A DNA stretch of 64,000 nt. Origin: Leucaena leucocephala. Taxonomy: Eukaryota > Streptophyta > Magnoliopsida > Fabales > Fabaceae. Below, piece by piece: positions 11,931 to 22,781 of this stretch. Position 1 is the first letter of the stretch; every line of letters starts with the position of its first letter. The stretch spans positions 14,155,989 to 14,219,988 of the forward strand of contig CM073537.1 in assembly GCA_037074615.1 (NCBI GenBank), given 5' to 3'. The notes below the pieces were generated by a model, which saw nothing but the letters and a program-made list of their open reading frames with translations, had not been told where the DNA came from and searched no databases. The position numbers and the translations under genes were made by a program.

Positions 11931-12623
11931 TTAAGAGTTAGTGTCATCATCATCAGCTAACTCTATGACTTGTTGGTCAGAACCCTTCATGAATAACCCT
12001 TTTTTAATGTCATCCTTTCAATAAAAGTACCATTATTATGAGCAAAAGAATATATAGCCAATTCCAAAAGACTAAGCTATTGAAAAAGAGAGTTCTTTGA
12101 ATTTATAAACCACACTTCATTTGTGAGACTCTATTATTATGATGTTTTAGTTGTTAGTTAGTCTATGCATATAATGTCAACATTTCTCATGATTGTGTTT
12201 TAGAGCAAAGAAGTTGGAAATACGTGCGAAGGTGTGGGATTTTACAAGGTGGCCAATTTAAAGTCAAAACGACAGATCCATAATGCAAAGGGGTTGAGAG
12301 TAAATTGTATACTCCAAACGCAGAAGCTGAATGGGAATTACAACACGACTACTGGTTTGTGATGTGTTTCTTGTGTATATATTTACGATTTTTGTTTTAT
12401 GTATTAATTATTTTAGCTTCTATTTGCAAAATAAGAAGGAAACCAGGCCAGTATGCCTACAATGTTAGTGTATTACCATAATAATTTTGATCCTTATAAC
12501 GCAACCTCTACACCAATATACCAAACTGCTACTTTTAAAATAGTGAAAGCTTGATATGTACATTACGATCTCTTTAACAATATAATTTTGCGTTTAGAAA
12601 CTCTAGTCCATGATATTCTTCTC

Positions 12624-12835
12624 AGGGGTTATTCATTTAATACCCTGAAATATTTTTCAAATATATTTAATATCTTAAAATATTTTGTAATTTATCTAAT
12701 ACTCTGAAGTATTTTTTTATATGTATCAAGTGCCTTAAAGTATTTTGTCATTTATCTAGCATCCTGAATTTTTTTTTAGATATATCTAACATACTAAAAT
12801 ATTTGTGGTACTATTTTAGGATATTGAGTGCTAAA
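12624..12835. repeat. Degenerate tandem repeat, about 50 bp unit
   Basis: Three to four diverged copies of a unit containing TAATACCCTGAAATATTTT, separated by ATATATTTAATATCTTAAAATA-like segments, lie in an intron of the lyase relic. Related sequence appears near 19880-19930 and 46980-47070, so this is probably part of a dispersed repeat. Confidence 0.55.
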
Positions 12836-13394
12836 AAATATTTTAGATTATTGGATACACCTTTCACTTAATAAACTTTTTAGAAGTTAACAAGAAGGTT
12901 AAAATTGCTCTTAATTAAAAATAATACTTTATGGAAAAACTTATTCTTGAAAAAATTAATATGTTAAGGGTAAAATTATACTAAAAATATTTAATATTGT
13001 TGGATGTACTTATCTAAAAAATTATTTTAGAGTGTTGAATTAACTACGATATATTTTGCTGCCGGAAGCACTAGAAATATACTTCATGGGTGTTGGATGA
13101 ATCTTAACACTTATTCTCATATTTAAATTGTACTTTTCTTCTATATTTTTTCATGCAGCCTTCTTCAACGCATGTTGGTGAATATATGTATGCAAGAAGT
13201 GCAAATCCTACACGAGATACTTTGGAAAAGTATATGCCTAATTTGTTGTTATGATTTTGTCTATCTTTGTTTCTTCTATATTTCACCATTTTAAAAGTAT
13301 ATTACTTTTGGCATACTTTGAATCCTGAGGTTACTAGAGCAGATTGACAATGCAAAATATGCCTATTGCTTCAATAGTGGAATATCTGCTTATC

Positions 13395-14217
13395 TTAATC
13401 TGTTTTACTTTTGCTATTGATCAAAGCTGATGGATTGAGTCATACGAGTTAAAAGCATGGATTTGCCTTGTCTCTATTTTCCTCCACTATCTTTCCAATG
13501 CACACATCTCAATCATTCATCGATTTCTAAACGGTCCAGATTGAATACTTTATAAAATTATTATTAAAATGTAAATTTATGAAAAATAACTAAAAAAATT
13601 TTAAACAGCTTGTATTTGATATGAATATTTTAGAACTATATCTCCAAAAAAATAAGAAAAATATTTTTTAAAATATTAAATTTGGACCTTTCAAAATTCA
13701 ATTCAAGAGTTGAGATGTGCAATGAAAAAATAGTTGAGATCGAGACAGATAAATGGAGAGAAGCTAATTTAATTCTTGACAGTAGAGGGACCTTATTAAA
13801 AATGATGGTAAGCTATAAGGACCCACTTATTAATTTTCCCTTTATAACACAACATTATAGTGGCTAATAAATAAACATGATAATTACAAAATAAAATCTC
13901 CCTAATTATGTGTAGTCAATGTTAATTAAATGTAATCAATCATGACAACAGTCAACCAACAAAAATTCTCATCATAACCAACTTTTGCACGTAGCTTTTT
14001 TCAGTCTCTGAAAAGTAAATTTTAAAGTAAATCTATTTACTTCAGATCTCATGTGCAACAGATAGTTAATTAAGTACATAAAATTTAAGTAAAAATAAAA
14101 CAAATTTAATAAAATATGTACAATAGGGACTACTTGGGCATGTATCTTCCCATAATTTTCATTCGGAGACTATAAATTTGCTAAAATGATTGCTTTTTAT
14201 TGTCATTTGCTTATATA
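13395..14217. other. Gene-free stretch within the lyase relic
   Basis: The stretch is AT-rich with no recognisable exon. A 61-residue frame at 13682-13867 has no family resemblance, and no donor or acceptor continues the lyase exon that precedes it. The missing lyase exons should lie here if the gene had only been interrupted. They are absent, which points to deletion. Confidence 0.5.
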
Positions 14218-14396
14218 GGGACAGTTTGATTTAGCTTTTCTCGAGAAATTCTTATAAAGAATAAGTGATTTAAAAGCTCTTATAGAGAAGAGTTTATAGA
14301 AAAAAAATGATTTTGAATAAAATGAATATTTGGATAGTTATTACTAGAATTACTTTTGTGATTGATAAATTACTAGAAAGGATATGAGGTGAAAAA
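14218..14396 (+). mobile_element. Left-end fragment of a TGTTTGG-family MITE
   Basis: The fragment begins GGGACAGTTTGATTTAGC. It contains TTATAGAAAAAAAATGATTTTGAATAAA and TATTTGGATAGTTATTACTAGAAT-like blocks that also occur in the MITEs at 47.4 and 63.7 kb. The right half is missing, and the CACTA coding remnants follow shortly after. Confidence 0.6.
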
Positions 14397-15096
14397 ATTA
14401 AAAAAAAAATCCTGCAACCGTACGCCTTCCCCCGACGACAGATCATCTTCTCTTCTTCACCGATAGTCGCACAGATCTAGGTTGTCGTTCACGCGACAGA
14501 CCACCAGCCATGACGGCAAGCACATAAGAAGAAGATGTCAGCTGAAGTGGTGGGATCAAAAGTGGACCTATGTGACTCCCACAGCTTGGTATTCATCTGA
14601 GCCATGCAGGTTTGTCAAAATTAACATAATCTAATAATATTGAATATTTAAACTTAGCTATCATAATTTAATTAATCAATATAATTAATTACATACCGTC
14701 ATCTCCTCAACCTCAGCTGATGAAGGAGTCTCGTCTTGAGGCATGTAGAGGTAAGACCACATCTCACCTATGTAGGCGTGACCCCCCGCTCCTATCAAAG
14801 CTTTTCCCCTGTAAATTAAATAGAAAAAGTAATTAGTTATAAATTATATACACAAAACAATATATAAATTATTTTAATGTACTTACTATTTCATGGTAGG
14901 TGACAACGAAGGTCCTGGACCCTGCCTATGCACTGTTTGCTGCCTAACGCTGCCAATATTTCTCTAGGACAGGGCCTAAAATAAAATATAATAATATTAA
15001 TAAAAATTTAAAAATTTTATAATTAATACAATAATACTAATATCATATGTACCTAATGCTTAGGCGAGATCCTCAAGTAGATGTAGTGGGTTCAAT

Positions 15097-15566
15097 TAGA
15101 GCTGGTAAAACGGGCTCAACCTGCGGGCTCAGCCCGTTTTACCTCAAAACGGGCCAGGGCAGCCCGCCCCCTTCTGGCTCGCCAGTGCTAGTGAGCTGGC
15201 CCATTTTTATTTTAAAATTATTAATATTATTATTTATTTTACTCAAATATTAATTTGAATACTTCTATTATCAAATACTAGTAAAGATGATTACTTATTT
15301 GTTGATGTGTGTTGACATATAATAATTGATTAATATTTTGTTAATGTTTATTTAGATTTATAGTTATAAAATTTGAGATTTTTTATAAAAAATATGAATT
15401 TTTAAGAGTATAATATTAACAATTTTTTTATTATGCTAATATAACATTACAAATTTTTTATTAGTATTTTAAAAGTATAAATTAATTTTTAAAAATATTA
15501 AAAAAAAAAGCGGCGAGCCGCGGGTTAGCCCATTTTTGGCGGGTCAGCCCTTCATTACCAGCTTTA
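15097..15566. mobile_element. hAT-type MITE with GGGC/GCCC-rich ends
   Basis: This 470 bp insertion has a perfect 8 bp duplication GGTTCAAT (15089-15096 and 15567-15574). The inverted ends read TAGAGCTGGTAAAACGGGC and TAAAGCTGGTAATGAAGGGC. GC-rich ends with repeated GGGC/GCCCG surround an AT-rich core. It interrupts coding remnants of the surrounding CACTA element. Confidence 0.9.
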
Positions 15567-15898
15567 GGTTCAATCTTGGTACGGGACTCCATCAGGTATA
15601 TTTGCCAGAATCTCCTGCAAGGGCCTTGTCCTGTAACCGTTCTTCTCGTGCCACTTATTGTCCCTCTGATTCTTCCATATTGCCTTATCTTCTTGAAAGT
15701 ATTCGCATTTAGCTCCTCTCCCACCATAAATTTACAGTGTAATTAAATAAATGACAAAAATTTTATATTCATTATATAGATTATATATAATCTATATATA
15801 GATTACATAGATTCAATATATAATATCTATATTAAATCTATCTAAAAATATATATTAATATAGGTTATATAGATTAATTAATTAATGAAATAATTAGC

Positions 15899-16513
15899 TA
15901 TAGTTGGTAATTTGGGTTGGGCCCGCGGGCCTAACCCGCCAACCCGCCAAAAAATGGCGGGTTGGGTTGTAATATTTGCAACCCATTTTGGTGCGGGTCT
16001 TTTTGATCCGCACCCGCCAAGTCCGCACCCGTGGCTGGCTAACCCGCCGGGTTAGCGTGTTAGCCCATTTTTTTTGCTTTATTTTTCTATTATTTATATT
16101 GCACATTTGCACTTTACTAATTTGAGAGTCTTAGCCAAACAGGGGACATTACACTTAATTTATATTAACTTTATCTCATTGAGTCATTTCTTTATATATA
16201 TTCATTTTATTTTATTATTATTTTATTTGTGATAGATTCATCTATAGATTGTGATAAAGTTGACTAAATAAATATTTTGACAACTTCAGACATGATTCAG
16301 AATCCAATTAATATTGACACATATGATTTTTTTTAAAAATAAAAATTGAAATATATATGTGAAAAAAAAACTGGCGGGTAGGCGGGCTAGCCCACCAACC
16401 CGCCATGGCGGGCACGGGTTGGTATAATACCAACCCGCCAAGAGTCCTGCCTCTAACCCAACCCGCGGCGGGCTAACCTGTATTCGGCGGGTTGGCCCGC
16501 TTTACCACCCCTA
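15899..16513. mobile_element. hAT-type MITE with AACCCGCC-rich ends
   Basis: This 615 bp insertion has ends TATAGTTGGTAA and TAGGGGTGGTAA. It is flanked by TAATTAGC (15891-15898) and TAATTAAC (16514-16521), an 8 bp duplication with one mismatch. AACCCGCC and its complement recur many times in the outer 150 bp at each side. It is nested in the CACTA element. Confidence 0.85.
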
Positions 16514-17429
16514 TAATTAACTAATCATATAAATAATTAATTAATCTATATATTTAATTAATCAAATAATTAATTATTTTAAATAAAAAATATATCTTAC
16601 CTTAATTATATCCTAGGCTGTATCCTTATCCCGTGCTTCGACTTTCTTCTAGTCCTTCGCGTGAATGGGTAGTAGGGTCCACTACTTACCAACTAGGCTC
16701 ACGTACTTGCTGTATATCTTGCCCCTCCCCTAGTTGGTTGGCCCAAATCATTCAATAGCAGCACACATCTGTTGGTAATCATGGAGAGCTCTTTAACAGT
16801 GAACCTCATATTGGACATGTAGCCTTGGGAGTCTACAACATGTAATTTGAAAATTATTCACATATGAATTAAATATAAATAACTTTTTATATAAATAAAA
16901 TATTTACCTTCGAACTCCACATCTAAGCCAGCCTGACGCCTTGGAGCATAAAGCAGCTTATTCTGGGCCCATTGATCCTCCTCCCCCTGCTGGCCTATTT
17001 ATCATGATGAGGAGCTACATTTGCAATGAAGCCTAAATTCCCCTTCTTGCTGAGATCGTAGTCGTCGATGCTGATATCTGGCCTAGGACTAGTACTAATC
17101 GTAGAAGTATCGACCGTAGAAAAATGATCCTTTCTGGGTGTGTTAGGATCAATCGGCTCCTTCTCGGGTCGACAACTCATCTTGATGATATCAAACAACA
17201 ATTGATATAAACAATATAAATAATATCAAATAATAATTTTAGAAATACAATAAATAAAATAATATAGAAAATAACTTCAAAAAAATTGAGTTAAATTTTT
17301 ATTCTTACCTTGAAATGTAGAGTACTATGTAGATCTAGATCCGGATATGTTGTGTGCAGAGAATTTGACACAGCTTCGACCTCACAACTCATCAAAAGTG
17401 TGAAAATAGGGGCGGTACTATTTATATAT

Positions 17430-17886
17430 AGGTTTGTATTTTCTAGGGATTTTTCCCAAAACCACTAGAAAATGCAACCCTGGGTGAACCTCCCATGCCA
17501 CGTGTCTTGACCCCTCGTTAACCATGAACATTTCTAGTGGTTAAGGGGACAATCACTAGAAATGTCACAAGAAATTTCTAACGGTTGTCCCCTGAATCGC
17601 TAAAAATATCGATCACTGACCATGCTACATGTCAAAATGTCTAGAAATGTCTCATGCTAGAAATGTCCATGAATTTTCTAGCAGTTGACAGAACCGCTAG
17701 AAATTACATTGACCTTCTGCATTTTCTAACAGTGTTTTTAATAGTTGGTGCTGAGCGGCTAGAAATTTAGTCAAAGGGCTTAGAATTTCTAGTGGTTTGT
17801 CCTATAACTGCTACAAGTTTCGTGAGTTTTTAACGGTTCCCTAAACTACTAAAAACTAGCCGCTACTAAAACAACTTTTTTTTTCG
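17430..17886. repeat. CACTA subterminal repeats (CTAGAAAT/ATTTCTAG)
   Basis: About eleven copies of CTAGAAA or its complement, often extended to ATTTCTAGTGGTT, occur in both orientations just inside the CACTA terminus at 17891. Arrays like this are the usual binding sites for the TNP-A/TNP1 class protein of CACTA elements. Confidence 0.75.
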
Positions 17887-18370
17887 CAGTGTTACTTGCT
17901 AATTAAAATTCAATATTAATTTTTGTTGTTATTCCTAAAATGATTTTATCCATTTGTTGGATTCTTATTTCTATAGGCAAGTGGGGCAGGATCTGTACTT
18001 AGCTTTAACACAACCTCAGCGGCAATCTCAGAGTACATTGCTGAAAATACCGAATACTCTAGTATGAATGTCAGTTTTGATAAGCATTTTTGGAAATATA
18101 TATTATCAGATAAATTGTTATCATTAATATATATTTTCTTACTTTGCAAGTTATCTTAGTTAACCAAAATGGTAAGGTGGTAGAGTGTGATAGATAATCT
18201 CATCATCAACAGCAAATTTAGCAGTTAGCTATGTTAGAATTCTGTATGTTTCCCTTCTAACCAAGCAATTTTTTTTAGTTGTTGGTCAGTAGTGGTTGGT
18301 CTAGTAGTATTTCTTTCTCTGAAGTTGTATTAACTAAAATACTCCACTCGATTCTTATTATTATAAGACC

Positions 18371-18602
18371 ATATATTTGGATTAGCTTTTAAAAAAAAAA
18401 GTGATAAAAGTGATTTTACTAGAGAATAGATTTTGAGAAAGTAGAAAAAATTGGCTTTAGGAAAATCTATGGTTTTAGCCTTGAAACTATAGTTTTGGTA
18501 TAGATAATTAATTATTACATTTTATAAGGTGTTTGGATGATTTTTCTCTAAACCATGGTTTTCTCGCCAAAATTATAGTTTTAAGAAGTATCCAAACACA
18601 CT
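18371..18602. mobile_element. MITE with TTTGGATTAGC ends
   Basis: The left end ATATTTGGATTAGCTTTTA and the right end (reverse complement TTAGTGTGTTTGGATACTT) form weak inverted repeats. Internal blocks such as AAACCATGGTTTT are shared with the foldback element at 33.0-33.6 kb. It lies in the last intron of the lyase relic. Confidence 0.5.
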
Positions 18603-19599
18603 AAGTAACAACTTTGGTTAAGGTATTTGGTTTAAATTAGTTAATATTTTTAAATTTTCAAAATGACCTTCAAAGAAGTTAATTACTTGGAGGAGGTAGT
18701 TTAATTAGTTAGAAGATTGTATAGTTAGTTACAATATCAAAAGCAAGTATTTGAAGGGAATCAAATTAATGCTTTAGACAAGGGGTCTTAAAATTAGGAT
18801 TAAAGGGAATAATAAATTGTTGGGAGAAAGACATATAAATACCACCAAAATATGGGAATTTCAAAATGATCCCCTGAAATGGCTTAATTCCTATAGGAAA
18901 TATTCTAAAATTAATATTTTTTTTTTGTGGGTGAAATGATCACCTAATTGCTCTTAGTGAAATTAATTGAAATTGTTTTAGTTATTTTTATCACTTAATA
19001 AGTTAGAGTTATTACTTGTTAAGATGATGTTGTCATTAATATTCAGCAAAAAAATTCACTACAATTAGATTTCACTGTCTTAGTTGCGATTGATATCTAA
19101 TAAGTTAAAGTTATTACTCATTAGTCTAATCTATGGTTATCATTACATTGTTTTTTAAATTAAAGGCATTTAGTTATTTTTGTAAAAAAGTTAATCCCAG
19201 AGCAATCCCTAGAGACTTAACAATATTATTTCAAAGTTCTAATTTGATTTGAGATTAACATATTTCAAGGATATTTTTCAGTCATTTTCTATTAAGAATA
19301 AACTTTTTGATAATTTGTTAGTAGTTGATAGACACATGTTGGAATTTGTGATTTTGTTTTTGTGCAAAATTCTAACCATTGTGAATTCTATTGATGTTTG
19401 TTAGGGAGTGTAAGTTCTACCATATGCTTACCCTGGTATACGTCCCATGCTAGCATATCTCAAGAAGAGCGTGATCCATAGTTTAATTGTAGATCTTGTG
19501 CGTATTTCTGTGGGCATTGAGAATGCGGATGATCTTATTAAGGATCTAGAAACAGCAATCTCAACTTACCCCACTAAGATGTCATTTTGGTATTGACTG

Positions 19600-20118
19600 A
19601 TGAGGATGGTGATGATGATTTGGTTCTTGTACTATAAATATCATATTTGTTTGCATCTGGCTATCAACACTTACAATAATTAAGCGATTTCGAATAATGG
19701 TGGCTGGGCCTTTTAAAGCAAGGCATTTTTATTATGTGTTTGCATGTGTCTTTGCCTTCCTCTCTACCTTTTCACTTAATTTATTGCTTTTATTTTTATA
19801 ATCATGTGCTTTTTTGAATTTATTGTTGGGATAATTATATAATATTACAATTTTAGGTAGGGTTAATATTCATTAAGTATCCTTAAATAATTTTTAGGTG
19901 CATCTAACATCCTCAAATATTATAGAGTGCAATTTTGCTCTTGATACCTTAAATATGGATCAATCTCGCCCCTAATTTAACACCCCACTGATGTCATTTT
20001 TGCAACCCACCGCCTCCTTGGTTGTCCTTTCTCTCTTTCATCCTCCTTCAACCAGTCAACTGTAGGCTAAATGGGCTGGGCTGAAAAAAATGTCAACCAA
20101 AGACCGCTATAGTGGATT
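19600..20118. other. Gene-free stretch after the lyase relic
   Basis: AT-rich sequence. Near 19880-19930 are two repeats of a TAAATATT-containing unit related to the 12.6 kb tandem repeat. No reading frame with family resemblance. Confidence 0.4.
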
Positions 20119-20304
20119 GGTGGGCTAGCATCGAGTGATAAGCGGCTCAGTATCGCTTAAGCGAGATCTCGAGTTCAAGTCTTTGTGTATGTAGAAAATC
20201 CCCGTTAGGAGACTCATCCACCATAGCCAGGTGCGAGACGCAGGTCGGATCCGGATGTAGTCGGGTAAAACTCCAGTAAACTAAGTGGGCAAAAAAAAAA
20301 AAAA
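20119..20304 (+). mobile_element. tRNA-derived SINE
   Basis: The tRNA-like head holds an A-box-like region (TGGGCTAGCATCGAGTG) and a B-box-like GAGTTCAAGTC about 40 bp further on. A unique body then includes GGTCGGATCCGGATGTAGTC, and a terminal run of about 14 A residues ends at 20304. Target duplications are not clear. Internal RNA polymerase III promoter boxes plus an A tail support a SINE. Confidence 0.65.
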
Positions 20305-20446
20305 TATGCCCTTGGAATAAAAGTCAACAACTCGAGCTCGCCACTTGAGGGAAAGTTGACGGGCTAAGCCTGCAAGCCTCTTATTGGTTCTAGAGACTAT
20401 CCTCTCCTATTAGACTCGACCCTATTGGTAGGCATACATTATTTTA

Positions 20447-20640
20447 ATTTTTTTTTCATAAAAACCAAGCGGTATCCCTTAACCAATAGTATAGAGACTA
20501 ATTCTCATGAGGAATAGAGATTACCGAATTGAGTTTTGCCTCTTCCAATAATTCTTTTTTATGCACACGGTCTAATTCGAACTTAGGATATCATATTTAA
20601 AGGACTCAGCTATTTATTAGCTGTGCCAAGTATTGTTGGT
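20447..20640 (-). mobile_element. tRNA-derived SINE, reverse orientation
   Basis: Read on the minus strand, it has an A-box-like CTTGGCACAGCTAATAAATAG, a B-box-like AAGTTCGAATTAGACC, a body, and a final A-rich tail (a T run at about 20447-20456 on the plus strand). It differs in sequence from the neighbouring SINE and from those at 40 and 50 kb. Confidence 0.55.
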
Positions 20641-21148
20641 TATTATCTTGATTTATTATGTGTTGTGCGGATGAACTAGTAACAAATATGCTAGCCCATT
20701 ACTTTTGGGTTATGGTATTGCTAGCCCATTATTGACTTGTCTGGTATACTTTTCATCCGTGCCCTTTTTTTAAGGCCACCTCACTTGGACCTTTTAACCC
20801 ATCCATCATTGGTTTTTAACCAGTTGGTCGGTTTTTTCTCAGTCTTCATTTAGTCCCGTTTTGTGTGTCTTCTGGACCGGACTAGGGACCAGTTCTTGAT
20901 TGACCAATAGATCGGCCGGTTCGGCTTGATTTTCATAACCTTGCTTTTTAATGCACATGACTATGGATCTACATGGCACCAAGTAAACCCTCTCTTATCT
21001 GCCTTTTATGCATATTAATATTTGCTATAAAGAGCAATTATTTATTATTTCATGAAAAATCATATTAGTTTCTCCGATAATCTGCTTCTTATTGCTGTTG
21101 TTACCATGATAATAGAATGGAGAATATTTAGGTCAATTTACTTAGATA

Positions 21149-21240
21149 AATTACAATTAATTTTTCAATCAAATTGGGTTACAATTTTATTTATGATAAA
21201 ATACAAGTGCTGAAATTTGATTGAAAAATTATTTGTAATT
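21149..21240. repeat. Short foldback hairpin
   Basis: Arms of about 29 bp (TTACAATTAATTTTTCAATC facing GATTGAAAAATTATTTGTAA) surround a loop of about 30 bp. It is a probable remnant of a tiny MITE. Confidence 0.65.
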
Positions 21241-21260
21241 GGCATAAACAAATCAATATC

Positions 21261-21535
21261 CGCTACTAGAAAAACGGTCTTTTAGACCACCTCTTCTACA
21301 CCGTACGTAGATGGAGTAAAAAATGTGACCGATAATATTTATGTAAATATAGACAACTATTTTACACCGAACATGCCTATGTTTGGTGTAAAAAGCACTT
21401 TCTACATTGACTTTCAAAGAACCCGATTTACCAAAGTAAGAAATAAATTAAAAATTAGTGAACAATTTGAATTTGAATTCTTTTTAACACCGGCATCCGG
21501 CTATATGTGAAACCGATGTAAATATCACCTTTTAC
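21261..21535. mobile_element. CACTA-type left end with ACCGATG/GTGTAAA subterminal repeats
   Basis: CGCTACTAGAAAAACGGTC at 21261 matches the start of plant CACTA elements apart from one base (CACTACTAG). It is followed by paired motifs TTTACACCGAACATG and TTTGGTGTAAAAAG. A stretch at 21328-21400 resembles one unit of the 72 bp array at 43.3 kb, so the two elements are relatives. The right end was not found. Similar GTGTAAAC motifs reappear near 25620-25690 and might belong to it. Confidence 0.6.
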
Positions 21536-21859
21536 ATAGTGTCTTTACATGAACCAGTCTAGAACATTCTTGTTTCATTAGAACATTTCCCCTCCAGTCT
21601 TTTTGTCTTCCAACATATATATCTACTAAGTGATCAGTTTTTCTGTCTCTTAGAAATCTCAACGCATCATTTCACTCTGCCATTTCTTACTATAAATAAT
21701 AACCGTTGTGTTTATCTCTACAAGCTAAAGTCTCAAATATCTCACTTCTCTTTCCTGGTTGCCCCATGGAGAAAAAATGGTAGCAATTGTACTCGAGCCT
21801 ATCCTCCCATTAGCTCATACCTCCCCTGCCACCCTCTCCATCACTATCACCACCACCAC

Positions 21860-22140
21860 TAATGCCTTACACTCCTACCATTGACCCAACCACTAATGAC
21901 GATTTGCTGGAGGCCATTGTCTACCTCCAGGTTTCTGTCATTGAATTGGTGCAAGACCACATTGACATCGCTGATGATATGAACGATTTGAGATAGGCTT
22001 TCGGCCGTATATAGGCCAAGGTTGTCAAGACCATGAGGCATGTGGATAGGCTTCCTGGTTATGACGACTATAACCCTTCGCCACATGGCAGGAAACTGGC
22101 AAGTGTGACAACCTCTAACTCTGACGAGGAGGAAATTTAG
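21860..22140 (+). pseudogene. Short unknown coding remnant in a CACTA-like element
   Basis: The plus strand reads LPYTPTIDPTTNDDLLEAI and continues through QVSVIELVQDHIDIADDMND, then a stop, KVVKTMRHVDRLPGYDDYN and a final SDEEEI before TAG at 22138. Two internal stops break it near 21994-22012. I do not recognise the family. Its charged C-terminus and its place about 600 bp inside a CACTA-type end suggest a transposon-borne gene. Confidence 0.4.
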
Positions 22141-22284
22141 TTTTTTTTTTTAAATTACTTTTTTAATTTTCTTGTTTAGGTTTAGGTTTATTTATGTTTT
22201 AGTTTTTTTAATCATATGTATTTTTGTGGCCTCTCGTCAGCCATATTAATATTTATAAAAAATATATTAAAATATAAATTATTA

Positions 22285-22599
22285 CTTCCTCCAGCCCTTT
22301 TCATAAGCAACAACTATCTAAATCATGTAGATCAAAGTGTTGATTAAAATTAGTTAAATATAATAAATATGTCAGAAATATAATTTATTTTCTAAATATA
22401 CTCTTATTTATGAAGATGCTAGGTGAGAGGAAGAATGAGTGGAAAAATGGACGAGAGAATGAGTGGGAGAAAGACATATAATTCATTAGAGTAAATATGG
22501 AAAAAGTGTATTAAATTTTTAGACAAACCCAAATTGTTGATTATATATAAGACTACCCCTATAAGAGAGAATGTTACTTATAAAAAGGATAGGAGGGAG
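22285..22599. mobile_element. Stowaway (Tc1/mariner) MITE
   Basis: The left end reads CTTCCTCCAGCCCTTTTCATAAG, shortened here, and the complement of the right end reads CTCCCTCCTATCCTTTTTATAAG. Both are flanked by TA (22283-22284 and 22600-22601). This CTCCCTCC start with TA duplication is the Stowaway signature. Length is 315 bp. Confidence 0.85.
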
Positions 22600-22781
22600 T
22601 ATTATTTTAGTTTTTTTTTAATTTCTTGATCTTAATTTAAATGCTATTAATCTGGCTATATAATACATATATGCTGGAAGGATAGCCATGTATCTCAAAA
22701 ATTAGGATACATAATAATATGATCGGGTTAATATTATAAAAAAATAATATTAAGGGTAAAAGTAATATTGGTTGATTTTGT

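Larger units (their letters stand above)
14470..17201 (-). pseudogene. CACTA TNP1-like (Transposase_24-type) gene, decayed
   Basis: Exon-like pieces read leftward from a start at 17201 (MLFDIIKMSCRPEKEP). They continue with GQQGEEDQWAQNKLLYAP (about 16990-16910) and a segment near 16830-16610 whose parts resemble the plant En/Spm Transposase_24 family (KYVSLVGK, then TLLPIHAKDWKKVEARDKD). Next come CEYFQEDKAIWKNQRDNKWH (about 15725-15580), GKALIGAGGHAYIGEMWSYL (about 14815-14700) and AQMNTKLWESHRSTFDP (about 14610-14540). Frameshifts and stops separate the pieces, and two hAT MITEs interrupt it. Such proteins are the second product of plant CACTA elements. Assignment rests on pattern resemblance only. 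Confidence 0.6.
14470..17891. mobile_element. CACTA element, right end intact, left end not found
   Basis: The right terminus, read inward on the minus strand, is CACTGCGAAAAAAAAAGTTG (ending at 17891), followed by TTA outside. Behind it lie about 430 bp of short inverted and direct repeats, then a TNP1-like gene running away from that end. A matching CACTG end preceded by TTA was not found on the left. The element seems truncated near 14.4 kb, next to a MITE fragment. It lies in an intron or gap of the cystathionine beta-lyase relic. Confidence 0.75.
12204..19596 (+). pseudogene. Cystathionine beta-lyase relic, central exons missing
   Basis: Exon-like blocks match plant cystathionine beta-lyase, the plastid PLP enzyme that converts cystathionine to homocysteine. 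12204-12354 resembles the end of the transit peptide (SKRQIHNAKGLRVNCI). 12447-12539 reads FDPYNATSTPIYQTATFK. 13159-13229 reads YMYARSANPTRDTLEK (family: YDYTRSGNPTRDALE). 13330-13390 reads LLEQIDNAKYAYCFNSG. 17977-18077 reads ASGAGSVLSFNTTSAAISEYI. 19405-19596 holds the last exon, with TSHASIS and, after a frameshift, DLVRISVGIENADDLIKDLE and a stop at 19594. The exons for the middle of the protein, including the PLP-lysine region, were not found. A CACTA element sits in that gap. Acceptor and donor sites at several blocks are still recognisable. The gene is clearly non-functional. Confidence 0.85.
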
